A stretch of DNA of 64,000 bases from Branchiostoma lanceolatum (Eukaryota > Chordata > Leptocardii > Amphioxiformes > Branchiostomatidae): positions 39,975,958-40,039,957 of the forward strand of contig NC_089722.1 of assembly GCF_035083965.1 (NCBI RefSeq), read 5' to 3'. A program made the position numbers and the translations under genes. Positions within the stretch are counted from its first letter, which is position 1, and each line of letters opens with the position of its first letter. The notes under the pieces were generated by a model that was not told where the DNA came from, searched no databases, and saw only the letters and a program-made list of their open reading frames with translations. Positions 10,696 to 20,576 of the stretch are shown here, piece after piece.

Positions 10696-10819
10696 GCGGT
10701 GAACGTTTTTGTTTGTACTGCATAGATACCAGTAAACCGCCTCATGGCGTAATACACCAGGTTTGTATTGAAGAGTACCAGCTGAATATTTGAATAGATT
10801 TATTTGATCCACTCATACC

Positions 10820-10950
10820 GTGATGGATTCCTGCTCTTTTCGATAAGTGTGCTGGGTTCTTTAACGTGCTCGAGGTGTAGCTCTTTTCAAACACGGGATC
10901 CTGGCCCTCAGTTTTAACGCCCGCTCCGATGGACATCCCTAGCCAGAGCT
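10820..10950 (+). repeat. Dispersed repeat (GGGTTCTTTAACGTGC family)
   Basis: Contains GGGTTCTTTAACGTGC and later ACACGGGATCCTGGCC. The same ordered motifs occur inverted at about 13690-13800 and 40660-40760. A retroposon-like family; no coding content. Confidence 0.6.
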
Positions 10951-11400
10951 AGATACTCAACTAACCCCCAAAAATGTATTTACACAGTAATTATCCAAAC
11001 AGCGACCTAGAATGCTCAATACTCAATATGATTTTCACCTTTACCTAACTTTAAAATCTCACAAGAATTATGTATATTCATTCGCCACAGGATGATTAAT
11101 TCTTTATTTTCAAACTCGAGCAAAATTCTTTTGAATATCCAAGTGACATTTTGATAGACTTCTGTGGGACTTTAGAATACTAGTAATCTTACAACTACAA
11201 CAGTTACAGTGTAATTAGATGCAGGTCATGATATATCCGACAGAGGGCGCTGTTGCATGGCCTGTCATTTGCACTTGACAATGAAGAATGACCTTCCTAG
11301 ATCCTTTCGGTGATCGCGTGATCGCGCGTCATGCTCGCATTCACGACTCGCACGTCCTCCTCATCACCCAAGGTGTCCCTCGGTTGTCCCTCACGTATTC
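10950..11400. other. No gene seen
   Basis: AT-rich to 11220, then increasingly GC/CpG-rich toward 11400. No exon can be supported; the CpG-rich part may be upstream of the transporter's first exon. Confidence 0.35.
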
Positions 11401-11540
11401 GGTCAAGCGATGTGGAATTCCCGCAGCCCGAATCGTGCTCTAAGACTATGTAAGGTCGGTCCGGCTTTGTCTGGATACAGCAAGAGCTCGAGACGGAATT
11501 TCCCCAACCGGTATATGGAAATTTGACGGCTTGGTTTAAG
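11400..11540 (+). other. Candidate 5'UTR exon of the SLC16-like gene
   Basis: CpG-rich sequence ends in TTTAAG followed by GTAAGG at 11541, a good donor. The first coding exon of the transporter begins at an acceptor (16731) with only 21 nt of 5'UTR before its ATG, so at least one upstream non-coding exon is expected. This position is a guess based on composition and donor. Transcript ends are needed. Confidence 0.25.
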
Positions 11541-11811
11541 GTAAGGCGGATCGATATTTCGGATGGTTGGAACGGTTTATTTTACAGGTTCATCTTACCA
11601 GTGCACACAATGGTCATATTCAGTTTTTATTTGTTGTCAAATGTATCATGCTTGTTTTTGTATGGCCTGCGATGAGACGGAAGCGGATCGATTTGTACGG
11701 TGATTGCTCGTCGGCATAGCGCAGTACGCCGGTACCGTATGTCATAGACCGCCGCCTAGCAACCGCACGTCGACGTCTTTTTCTATTGAGTAATATTAAT
11801 ATTCAAGCGAG

Positions 11812-12604
11812 CCGGCATCAAAGGCCTCTACGCAGACAATTATCGGTAAAATTCTCTCAACTATTGTAAGCTCTCGGACGGAAAATATCACCCATCAACA
11901 AAGCTGTAACGTTACCAAAATACTGTTATTGGTGATAAATAGATAGAAGGGTATATTCTTAAGAAATCGCATTAAAATTTCTTGTACCGTTCTACTTCTA
12001 GGCATGTACATTTTAAATTCATATCCGTCTGTACAATTGTTATATGGTCCTGTATTGTAAATAGGTTTACAGGTACGCATATCTCCCCCGACATTTTTCC
12101 TGTATTAGTTGTGTATTCTGATAGATGTTACGTCGACCTTACCAGCGATTTGTCAACAGAATAGATTAAGCCGGTATTGCTTAACCTTTCCTGTTGCGAG
12201 GCGGCATCAAAGGCCTCTACGCAGACAATTATCGACACAATTCTCTCAGTGGTGGTAAACGTGTCTCGGACGGATATTACCATCCGTCATCAAAACTGTA
12301 ACGTTACCAAAATATTGATATTTTGCATTGATAGACAGAAGTGCATATTTTCAAGAAATCCCATTGGAATTGTTTTTGTACCGTTTCAAACATGTACGGC
12401 GTTGATATATCTACATTTATTTTCTAAATCTATAGAACATTACGTACAATTATTCTCATATATGGTCATGTAGTACATATAGGCCAGATGTACAGGTAAG
12501 TATGTCTTCCCTATTCTTTCATGTATTAATTGTGTATTCTGACAGATTTTACCTTGACCTACTCAAGGTTTCGTAGCCTGAATACATTAAGCCAGTATTG
12601 CGTT
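11812..12604. repeat. Tandem duplication, about 390-bp unit
   Basis: GGCATCAAAGGCCTCTACGC at 11814 recurs at 12203. The order TGTAACGTTACCAAAAT, AAGAAATC, TTGTACCGTT, CATGTAC, then ATTAAGCC-GTATTGC repeats in both copies (about 11812-12184 and 12201-12604) with moderate divergence. Lies in the presumed first intron of the transporter gene. Confidence 0.75.
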
Positions 12605-12607
12605 GGG

Positions 12608-12845
12608 CCCCCATTCCACTGGACGGCGATCGCGCTGCGCTCTCGCTGCGACCTAAATCGGATTTGTCTAATCCTTGATTTCATAATTGGAATATCATGC
12701 AAAATGTAAAAGTATGGCTGAAGAGACAACAAAAGACACAAAGCTTGAAAATATTTAATTTTATCTATGACATTCGTTGAGCGTCCTGTTAAATTTGAGG
12801 TCGCAGAGAGCGCGCGGCGAGAGCGCCGTCCTCGTGGAATGGGGG
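12608..12845. mobile_element. 238-bp MITE with about 45-bp terminal inverted repeats
   Basis: Left end CCCCCATTCCACTGGACG...GCTGCGACC; right end is its inverse (GGTCGC...GTGGAATGGGGG). Related copies sharing TCGCTGCGACC and GAGCG-TCAACG motifs lie at 43123-43370 and 49847-50050. No coding content. Confidence 0.75.
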
Positions 12846-13540
12846 CATCCCCCAAATAATGGACAAGGTCGTCTGTATTCCTATTCGCTAGATCAGTCTG
12901 CCGCAGGTACTGTTCACTCCCTTATGTCAGACCGGGGGGGGGGGGGATATTTTTTGCTCTATTTCTTCATTTTATCACTTGTTATTTACAAGATCCCCAC
13001 TTTATGGAATAATAATATTAACAGATTTCATTAGTGGCTTTGCCAAGAAGAGACGTCTTTATAAATGATTTATTATTACAGAAACGTGCGTGGATTTGTG
13101 GTATTCAGGCTGTGGCCCAAATTATACATTAGGAGGCTGTGGCCAAAATAATACATTAGGAGATGTTGTAATAGATTTCAGCTGAATGTTAGGCTTGCAA
13201 TTTGTCTTATTCTGATATTATCACAATAATGTTTAATATTCACGAGAAACGATAAAGCTATGGGTTCATTTAAATGATTTTCAATAGTTTTTCAGAAACA
13301 CTGACTGACTTTGTTAGACTGCACTTCAAACATGTCTTAAATAATGTATCATTCGCCATCATCGCCAATGCGTGAATTTCGTGCTTCCTATGTGTTCGGG
13401 GATAGTGATGTCATACAATGTTATTTCAAAGAGATATCAGAAATAGCAAATGATACCAAAAATGAACATTGGGTTTCTTTTTCACGGTTAATTATTTCAC
13501 ATTTTACATTTCGAGCAGTATATATCATACACATCGATGT
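12846..13540. other. No gene seen
   Basis: Contains a G13-like homopolymer near 12934-12947, otherwise AT-rich. No exon supported. Confidence 0.5.
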
Positions 13541-13544
13541 TCCC

Positions 13545-13800
13545 GTGGTGCGGGCGGTAACGCAAACACGCTGTTTCGCCATCTGAGTAGAATTCCGTGG
13601 ATCCGTGGGCCCGAGCTCGATCCTAGGGTCGGCCCCAGCTCAAACATGATGTAAGGGAATGCATTCGTCATTTCAGACATTTTCATAACATTTCAGAAGC
13701 GACGTAAAGCCAGCAGCCCCGTGTATGAGGGAGTTTCATGCATTAGCCTCAAGCGTCAAACCTCTGCACGTAAAATCATCTGGTACACCTTATAATATCG
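13545..13800. repeat. tRNA-like and dispersed repeat debris
   Basis: 13575-13640 includes GAGCTCGATCCTAGG, close to a pol III B-box (GGTTCGAATCC), consistent with a SINE head. 13690-13800 is an inverted copy of the family at 10820-10950 (CCCGTGTATGAGGGAG, CTGCACGTAAAATCATC). Confidence 0.45.
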
Positions 13801-15500
13801 AGATGACCAGGGGTGACTCGGTGTGCTTGTCTAAACAATCACGCGAGCCGAAGCCACATTGCACTACTAGCTAATGACAAAGCGCAATGCTTCGTCCTCA
13901 GTCTGAGGTCCCAGCGCTTAATATATACATCAATATTCCGGGCGTAAAGCTTAATTAGAAGCTCCATATCCACGTGCAATACTTCATTGCTGTCAACGGG
14001 AAAACGGGTCACTAATGCAAGGTCGCCTTTGCCATAGTATAACACACATAATAAAGTTTCAATTTGTTAATTAAACACTCAATCAGCACATTGATATTTT
14101 AAGACTATACCATAGGAACGTTTCCACACTTTCAATGTATGTCCAGTATTGAAAAATTTTTCTTATGCGTTTTGACCATACTATATCAAACAACCTATAT
14201 CTTTAACATCACAAAGAAACGAGAAGAAGCCGAAGCTATGAATATTTTATTAGAGTGGTTTTACAACCGATATTTTAGATTAGTCCCGTCATTGTTATTA
14301 TATGTACTTTTTTTACGACTTACGACTGTATCTGTATGCCTGTAATTAGCCCGATAGGGCATAAATGTACAATAAAGGTTATCGATATATTATTTATGAA
14401 AACCTCGATATCTACTGCGCACTACAGTAATCAGTCTAGCAGTCGTAGAGACGCTTTCGACCTTACCTGACCTGAGCATGTTCCCCGACTGATTGAACTG
14501 TGCAATTTGAACCCACATGGACCCTAACACTATGTACCTGTAGTACAATATAAAAACAAGGTGACTTGATGTTTGGTACAAGTGTGCTAAGGATATGTTC
14601 GCAGTTTATTTGAATGTGAGACTAAAATGTAAGGAATTTGTTATTTGTTAATGCAAAGCGTACATTTTCTCGATTTTTTAATCGCAGTGATATTGCTGGT
14701 AAATCACATAGACTTTATAGTTGATAAAACGTAGCAACTTTAATGTGTATTTGATAAGCTTTACTTGCATTGGTTTCAATGAGGAAATATTTGGCATATT
14801 CCGGAACTTGACTATCTCTTAAAAAGAGACTATATATGAAATGCATTTTTATCATTTATTCTATATCAAGCACATTGACCCCACATTACGTTTGAAATTG
14901 CTATCGATATCATTACAACAATGCCATTTTACAGCTTGTACAAACTGCACATACATACTTCCCGTAAGAGGCACTTTCGCGCTGCTACCTTTCAAATTTA
15001 AAAGCCAAGTCGTTAAAGTTATACCTCTAACCTAGCGCTCGGCAACAGACAATTAAGTACCTTCAAATACAATATATACATGTTTTCACATATGCGCTGC
15101 TACATTGCAAATTTAGAAACCAGGGCGTTATACCAAGGCGCATGGCAACCGACAATGCAATGTTTTCAGCGGGTAAAATAGGCAGCGTAAATGCATGCAA
15201 GGCACATTCACAATGCCACCGTTTCGCAAAAATAAAGCACTCCGAAAATCTAAATATTTTCAGCAATCGGATTTAAAGAAATTGGCAAGGAACGATTAAT
15301 TGCCAACGGCACAGCGTCGTTACTCATACTGGTTTTACTTTAGATGTAACGTAGCGGTACTGTACCGTCACACACCATGCCTGTCACGTTCTATGCTTTC
15401 ACAGACTGTGCCCGGAAGTGCTGTCAATCACTGTGACTGACGGGGCAGTGATGCCCGCGTTTCCATATAAGGCAGCGTGTTTTTGTTTACCGCAGTCACC
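13800..15500. other. No gene; LINE-like tail at about 14330-14400
   Basis: AT-rich intronic-looking sequence. TTAGCCCGATAGGGCAT followed by GTACAATAAAGG (about 14345-14385) resembles a LINE 3' end. The remaining stretch shows no supported exon. It lies within the presumed long first intron of the transporter gene. Confidence 0.45.
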
Positions 15501-15504
15501 CCAC

Positions 15505-16350
15505 CCCCCCGTCATCTTTGTTTTTTGGGGCGCTGAGGTAAGGAGGAACAGCGTAATTCTCGCTTTGTAAAATAATTGAATAACTTAGACCTAGAATTGA
15601 AGTGGCACAAAAAGACAGTGTCTATAACAGAACTAAAAAAAAAACAGTTTGTAAGACTTAATATATTCTATCCAGGGAAACCAGATCTAGACTAGGATCG
15701 GGCCACTTGCCGATTACTTCGACGTCCCGAGGCAGTCAGCTCGCCCGATCTAAATCAATGCTACGGGAAGTTGTAGCCCCGGGCACTGTCCAGGCACGGT
15801 TCGTGACAGTGCCGGAGTGTCACAAACTGTGCTTTTGCCCCAGGCACGGTTTGTGACACTCAGGCACTGTCACAATCCGTGCCTGGGGCAAAAGCACGGT
15901 TTGTGACACTCCGGCACTGTCACGAACCGTGCCTCAGGACACAGTCGTGAATGGCACGGTTCGGGACGGATTTCTGTTGTAAAAATTCGTGATGAGACGT
16001 CCGTCTGTTTGTGCCACATCAACTCTAAGTCCAAATCATCCAAGACAAGCGCGAAATGTATTTCAATGAGCGAGAATTACGCTGATTCTTTCTCATCCCA
16101 GCGCCCCGAAAAAAACAAAGATGGCGGGCTGCAGGGAAAAAAACGCGACTCCTCCCCCTCAAAACACTAAGCTCCGCCCAAAAGCACAGTATGGGATAAG
16201 ACCCCCTGTGTGTCACGAACTGTGCTCGGTTGGGCACCATTCGTGACGGTGTCCGAGTGTCACAAACCGTGCTTTTGTCCCAGGCACGGTTTGTGACACG
16301 CGGGCACTGTCACAAACCGTGCCTAGGCACCAAACGTGACAAAGCACCAA
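15505..16350. mobile_element. Large foldback element built around repeats of GCACGGTTTGTGACAC
   Basis: Outer arms: about 15505-15622 matches the complement of about 16000-16128 (shared GGGGCGCTG, CAGCGTAATTCTCGCT, GTGGCACAAA). The core at 15792-15934 is a palindrome with about 60-bp arms made of the 16-mer GCACGGTTTGTGACAC in direct and inverted copies, and the motif recurs at 16205-16345. At least ten near-copies in total. No coding content. Confidence 0.75.
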
Positions 16351-16362
16351 ACGTGACGCAAC

Positions 16363-16447
16363 AGGTACCCATCATCGTGAGGTATCCATTATCGCGAGGT
16401 ACCTGTTATCGTGAGGTACCCATTATCGTGAGGTACCCATTATCGTC
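16363..16447 (+). repeat. 17-bp minisatellite, five units
   Basis: AGGTACCCATTATCGTG repeated at 16363, 16380, 16397, 16414 and 16431 with one to three substitutions per unit. It abuts the foldback element. The following 280 bp to the first coding exon shows no feature. Confidence 0.85.
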
Positions 16448-16730
16448 CACTTTGGGTAATGTCCACATGTCGATCCAAGGACTGCTGATGTTTCTTCCCA
16501 TGGATTACATACTTTGATTCTGCCCAACCGCTTTTAACATAAATGACGTTTTGAATCAATTGGATGATAGGCATTTCAATTATTTCAATATACATTTGTA
16601 TACATCTAACTCCCCTAGGCTAAAGAGAGATGGAAATGTATGTATCTGTAAGTCGGACAGATTAAGTCACTTGAATATGCTATTGTCGATATCCAATCCG
16701 AATTAATAATGACTTATCATTTACCCACAG

Positions 16731-19700
16731 TTGTCTGACAATTAAAGAAGCATGATCGACAAGAAGAAAGTCCTCGAGCGGCAATCCAGCGCCGCTGCGG
16801 GAGACTTGGACGCCGTCTCCGCCCCCCGCACGCCCGAACACGCCGCGATCACCGAGGGACAACCAAATGTCTCCAAGAGGAGAGTCCTCAAACGGCAATC
16901 CAGCACCGCGGCAGCCGACGTGGACGCGATCTGCGCTCCTTGTACACCCAAACACGCCGTCATCATCGCCGATGAACAACCACTGAGGATTGCCAAGAGA
17001 AAAAAACAAGTGGAGTACCTTGAACATCCGCCAGATGGCGGCTGGGGTTGGCTGGTGGTGTTGAGCAGTTTCCTGATGCACATCGTCGTTATTGCGTCCA
17101 TTAAGTCGTTCGGCGTGTTCTACCCCGTATTCCGGACGGAGTTCAACGAAGGTGCGGGGGACACGGCGTTTATCCAGTCAACATTGGTGGGGATGACGCT
17201 GATATGTTGTAAGTACAGATTTTTATATCTTCAATTAACTTAGAACATCTGTTGTCATTGTAATATGAGTGCCAGTGTGTAAAATGCATTAAACAGAATC
17301 AGCAAGAAATGACCAAAAATGAATAAAACAAGAAATTCACAAAGCTGACAGTTTTTCACGGAGGGATGTTTTCTTTGATTTCTTGTAACCGTCAACAAGA
17401 AAGTTATGTTTTCGGTTGCGCGTGTCCATCCTCCTACGCAGGCCTGAATCCCTAAACACAGCCTCGCGGAAGTGAGGCCTGCGTAGGAGGTTGCGTGTGT
17501 CTGTATATATATATATGTGTGTCAACACGGTAAGTCAAGAATGCCAGGGCGGATTGTCTTGATATCTATCTAGCATGTTGTGAGTAATTATACAAAAATT
17601 AGATTTTGGGCCCCCTAGTGGCTCGTTAAGGTAGTGCAGTAGAACTTCCGGTTTTGTTATCGTAAGTGTTCTGCTGTTTTCTGATTGTTTAGTGGTAGAT
17701 AGTGATTTTGTTTTAGACATTAAAGGAGACTTAAACTCAGGTTAGGGTTGACGAATCGTCGTTATTTTTGGTAATTGTACTAGATAGCTTGCAATTGCAA
17801 TGTTTATCCCAGCTCCGATCGCCTGCGCCCTGAGCAAGCTGACCAGCTGCCGACTGATGGTGATGTCGGGAGGAGTTCTCGCCGCCGTAGGGCTCGTCAT
17901 CAGCTCTTTCGCCAGGAGTGTGACGTATCTGCTGTTCAGCCTGGGAATTCTCACAGGTGAAGACCACGTCACATTGTTTATTCTTTTATTTTGAAGATCT
18001 ACAGTACTAGCAGTAGTGGCCTTCCAAGTAAAGCAGACCCGGACCACAAGTATGAGTAACGGATAGTAATTTTGATTTGTTTTCATTTATGTTTTTGGTT
18101 ACTAGTATGTATACTTTTGGTTACTCGTGTTACTTAGGTCTCAACAATCCTCTGTTACTTATGTTACAGATTTGTCATACGTTTATTTTCTTTGTTATAC
18201 TTATGATTTTACTGTTTTGAAGTCTGGGCCCCATTGATTGAATGGGCCACCCAGCTGTCTAAAAAAGTCGATAAATGAAAATACATAGTATTACATATAC
18301 TACTATTAGTTTTCCTGGCCTGGAGTCATATTGATTACAAACATGTACATCACATAACATTATACTAAAATTAGCTTGAGCTCACAATATTTTTATGTAA
18401 CGTTACATTCATACATTTTAACTGATACTGCTTATACCATGGAATGTGAATTTTCTTCACATCTATTTCCAGGATTCGCTATGTCCCTGATGTACTCGCC
18501 ATGTCTGACGATGGTGGGGCGTTACTTCGACAAGAAGAGAGCAACGGCGAACGGGATAGGCTTGTCAGGGAATGGAGTGGGCATGTTTGCCTTGTCGCCT
18601 CTGTACCAGGTTCTGATAGATGAGTATAGCTATCATGGAGCGCTGCTAGTGATCGCTGCTATCACCCTTCACGGTTGTGTATGCGGGGCCTTACTCCGTC
18701 CGATAAGGCTCAGAGAAGACCTGGAACAGCAAGCTTTGATGTCCAAAAATCATAGAAACCCCCAAAACAACTCCAGATCAGCTTGTAGCAAGTGTTTGTC
18801 CTCTACTCGTAAGGTCTTGGAGATTTTCGACGTGTCGCTCCTGACGGATGTCGCTTTTGCGTTGTTCGTTGTCTCTCATTTCGGCACCATGCTTGGCTAC
18901 TCCATTGTATTTGTCCACATGGCAAAACATGCTCAGAACATCGGCGTTGGTAAAACCGAGGCGTCATTCTTGATCTCTGTCATGGGAATCAGCGAGTTCA
19001 TATTCCGTCTGATCGCTGGCTGGTTTGCCGATCTTGGGCTGGTTAGTAGACTTCACGTGTACATGATCGGGGCTGCAGGGGTGGGGGTGTGTAACCTGTT
19101 TGTCCCCTTCTGTAAGTCGTACGCTTCGCTCATTGTGTACATGGCGTTCTACGGGCTGTTCTCCGGGGTGTTCCACTCGCTGATAGCCGTGCTGGTGAGA
19201 GAGTACACCGGTGTGGCCCGGCTGTTCAACGGAATAGGGTGGACCTTGCTGGCAGGAGGAACAGCGTATCTACTGGGGGCACCAATCGCAGGTATCGTGA
19301 TTTTTGCACATACTTTTAAAAACTATATTTTATAAATTTTGTTGTTTCCTACCAATCTGTGATCTTGTGACTAAAGTAAAAGCGTGTTATAAAGTCTTCT
19401 GTTAAAAAGGACAGAGCTTCATTCATATTAAAGGAAAAGAGAATGACCGCAGATGACCCGAAACGGAACACGCGTTTAGTTCGACTTGGTTGTTGCCTTC
19501 GAACTGTAGTGTACTATCTCTACGAAGTCTCGCAAAACCTCCGCCGAAATTTAGCACTACAGCCTCTGAGAGTGTAGTAGACTTCTGTAGTAGACTACAG
19601 CAGTTTTCCTTTTACACCCAGAAAAAAAGCTGTTGTCTACTACAGTAGTAGATTATGATGTGTAGTACAACAGTTAAAAGGATAAGTGTAAGTTGGGCCT

Positions 19701-20576
19701 TAGGTGATACGTAAAGGTTCCGTTTGTATCTCTATGGTATAATACAATGGAAGCACTAAGTAAACTCCTCTATTTAACCACACGTAAAGCATGCGTAAAT
19801 GTTCCATTTATATGATCCTGTCCACATAAATCTGCTTCCATTTTTGGCGACGCCTCAGGGGCGAGCCTAATGGCATAGTATTGAAAGCAAGAATTTTAGG
19901 AATTTCACAGGAATCTGTAGACAAGACAAGACTTTCATACTTTGAACAAGATGATCAACTGATATAATGTAGGCAAATGATGTCCTTATTTGCACGTGGG
20001 CAAAACGAAAACACTTACAGAGACAGCTGTCGTCACGGCAACAACTTTCTACGTTGCCAATCTTGTTCAAATAGTCTCTTTTGACTTTACATATGGCCTC
20101 CGTCGGTCGGTATTGGCCATGGTAAAGCCCTAGTTCACAGTAGCCCTACAGCATCGACTATGTCTATGGTTAAACAGCCCTATGCGAGAATGACAGTCTC
20201 TGCCACATTGGTCACATCTCTAAGCTGACACAATTCGGTTGCAAAGTTCTTTCCTGTGGAGCCGCTTTTCTTCTGCGCTGTGCATCAGTTTGGCTTCTCC
20301 TGATATCAGCTGCCTAGACATTGTGCACATGCATGTTATTACCTTCCCACAGGTTGGCTGTACGACGCTACGGGAAACTACAACGTCTCGTTCTACTCGG
20401 CCGGCTCCATCATCGTCTGCTCCCTCAGCCTGCTCTTCCTGAGGAAACCGCGCAACCCCGACGGGGAGGGCACGGATGACGACTCGCCGTCGCCAGGAAA
20501 CAACCTCAGTATTGTGGATGAAGATGGACATTTCGACGATTCACCCACTCACTTAGAGCAGGAAACAGCAATTTAG
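16731..20576 (+). CDS. SLC16 (monocarboxylate transporter)-like protein, 547 aa, four coding exons
   Basis: Plasma-membrane transporter of the major facilitator superfamily, SLC16 family, which moves monocarboxylates or related solutes, usually with a proton. Exons: 16731-17208 (ATG at 16752), 17813-17956, 18473-19291, 20353-20576 (TAG 20574-20576). All three introns are GT-AG and phase 1, and the frame closes exactly. Family signatures: DGGWGW at aa 95-100 starting TM1, and YFDKKRATANGIGLSGNGVG (aa 218-237) around TM4-5. In the TM8 region an acidic residue and arginine lie four apart (E375, R379 in SEFIFR), matching the Asp/Arg pair of characterised MCTs except that Asp is Glu. The N-terminal cytosolic tail has two tandem 38-residue copies (VLERQSS at 7, VLKRQSS at 45). 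The C-terminus ends ETAI, a class I PDZ-ligand pattern. Substrate cannot be told from sequence. Very likely a real gene. Confidence 0.92.
17209..17812 (+). other. Intron 1 (coding) of the SLC16-like gene, with a perfect hairpin
   Basis: CCTCCTACGCAGGCCT at 17430-17445 is repeated inverted at 17475-17490, giving a 16-bp perfect stem with a 29-nt loop. No exon seen inside. The acceptor is TTTATCCCAG at 17803-17812. Confidence 0.6.
17957..18472 (+). other. Intron 2 (coding) of the SLC16-like gene
   Basis: Begins GTGAAG, ends CTATTTCCAG. AT-rich, nothing else recognised. Confidence 0.7.
19292..20352 (+). other. Intron 3 (coding) of the SLC16-like gene
   Basis: Begins GTATCG, ends CTTCCCACAG. 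Contains inverted GTAGTAGAC / GTCTACTAC pieces (about 19575-19660). GCGTAAATGTTCCATTTATA near 19790-19815 is found again at about 23729-23750, so it belongs to a dispersed repeat. Confidence 0.6.

Noticed and set aside
13580-13625. Cluster of restriction sites (GAATTC, GGATCC, GGGCCC, GAGCTC, CCTAGG) resembling a cloning polylinker
   Set aside because: The surrounding sequence is ordinary genomic DNA, and GAGCTCGATCCTAGG fits a tRNA-like B-box of a SINE. No vector sequence is attached.
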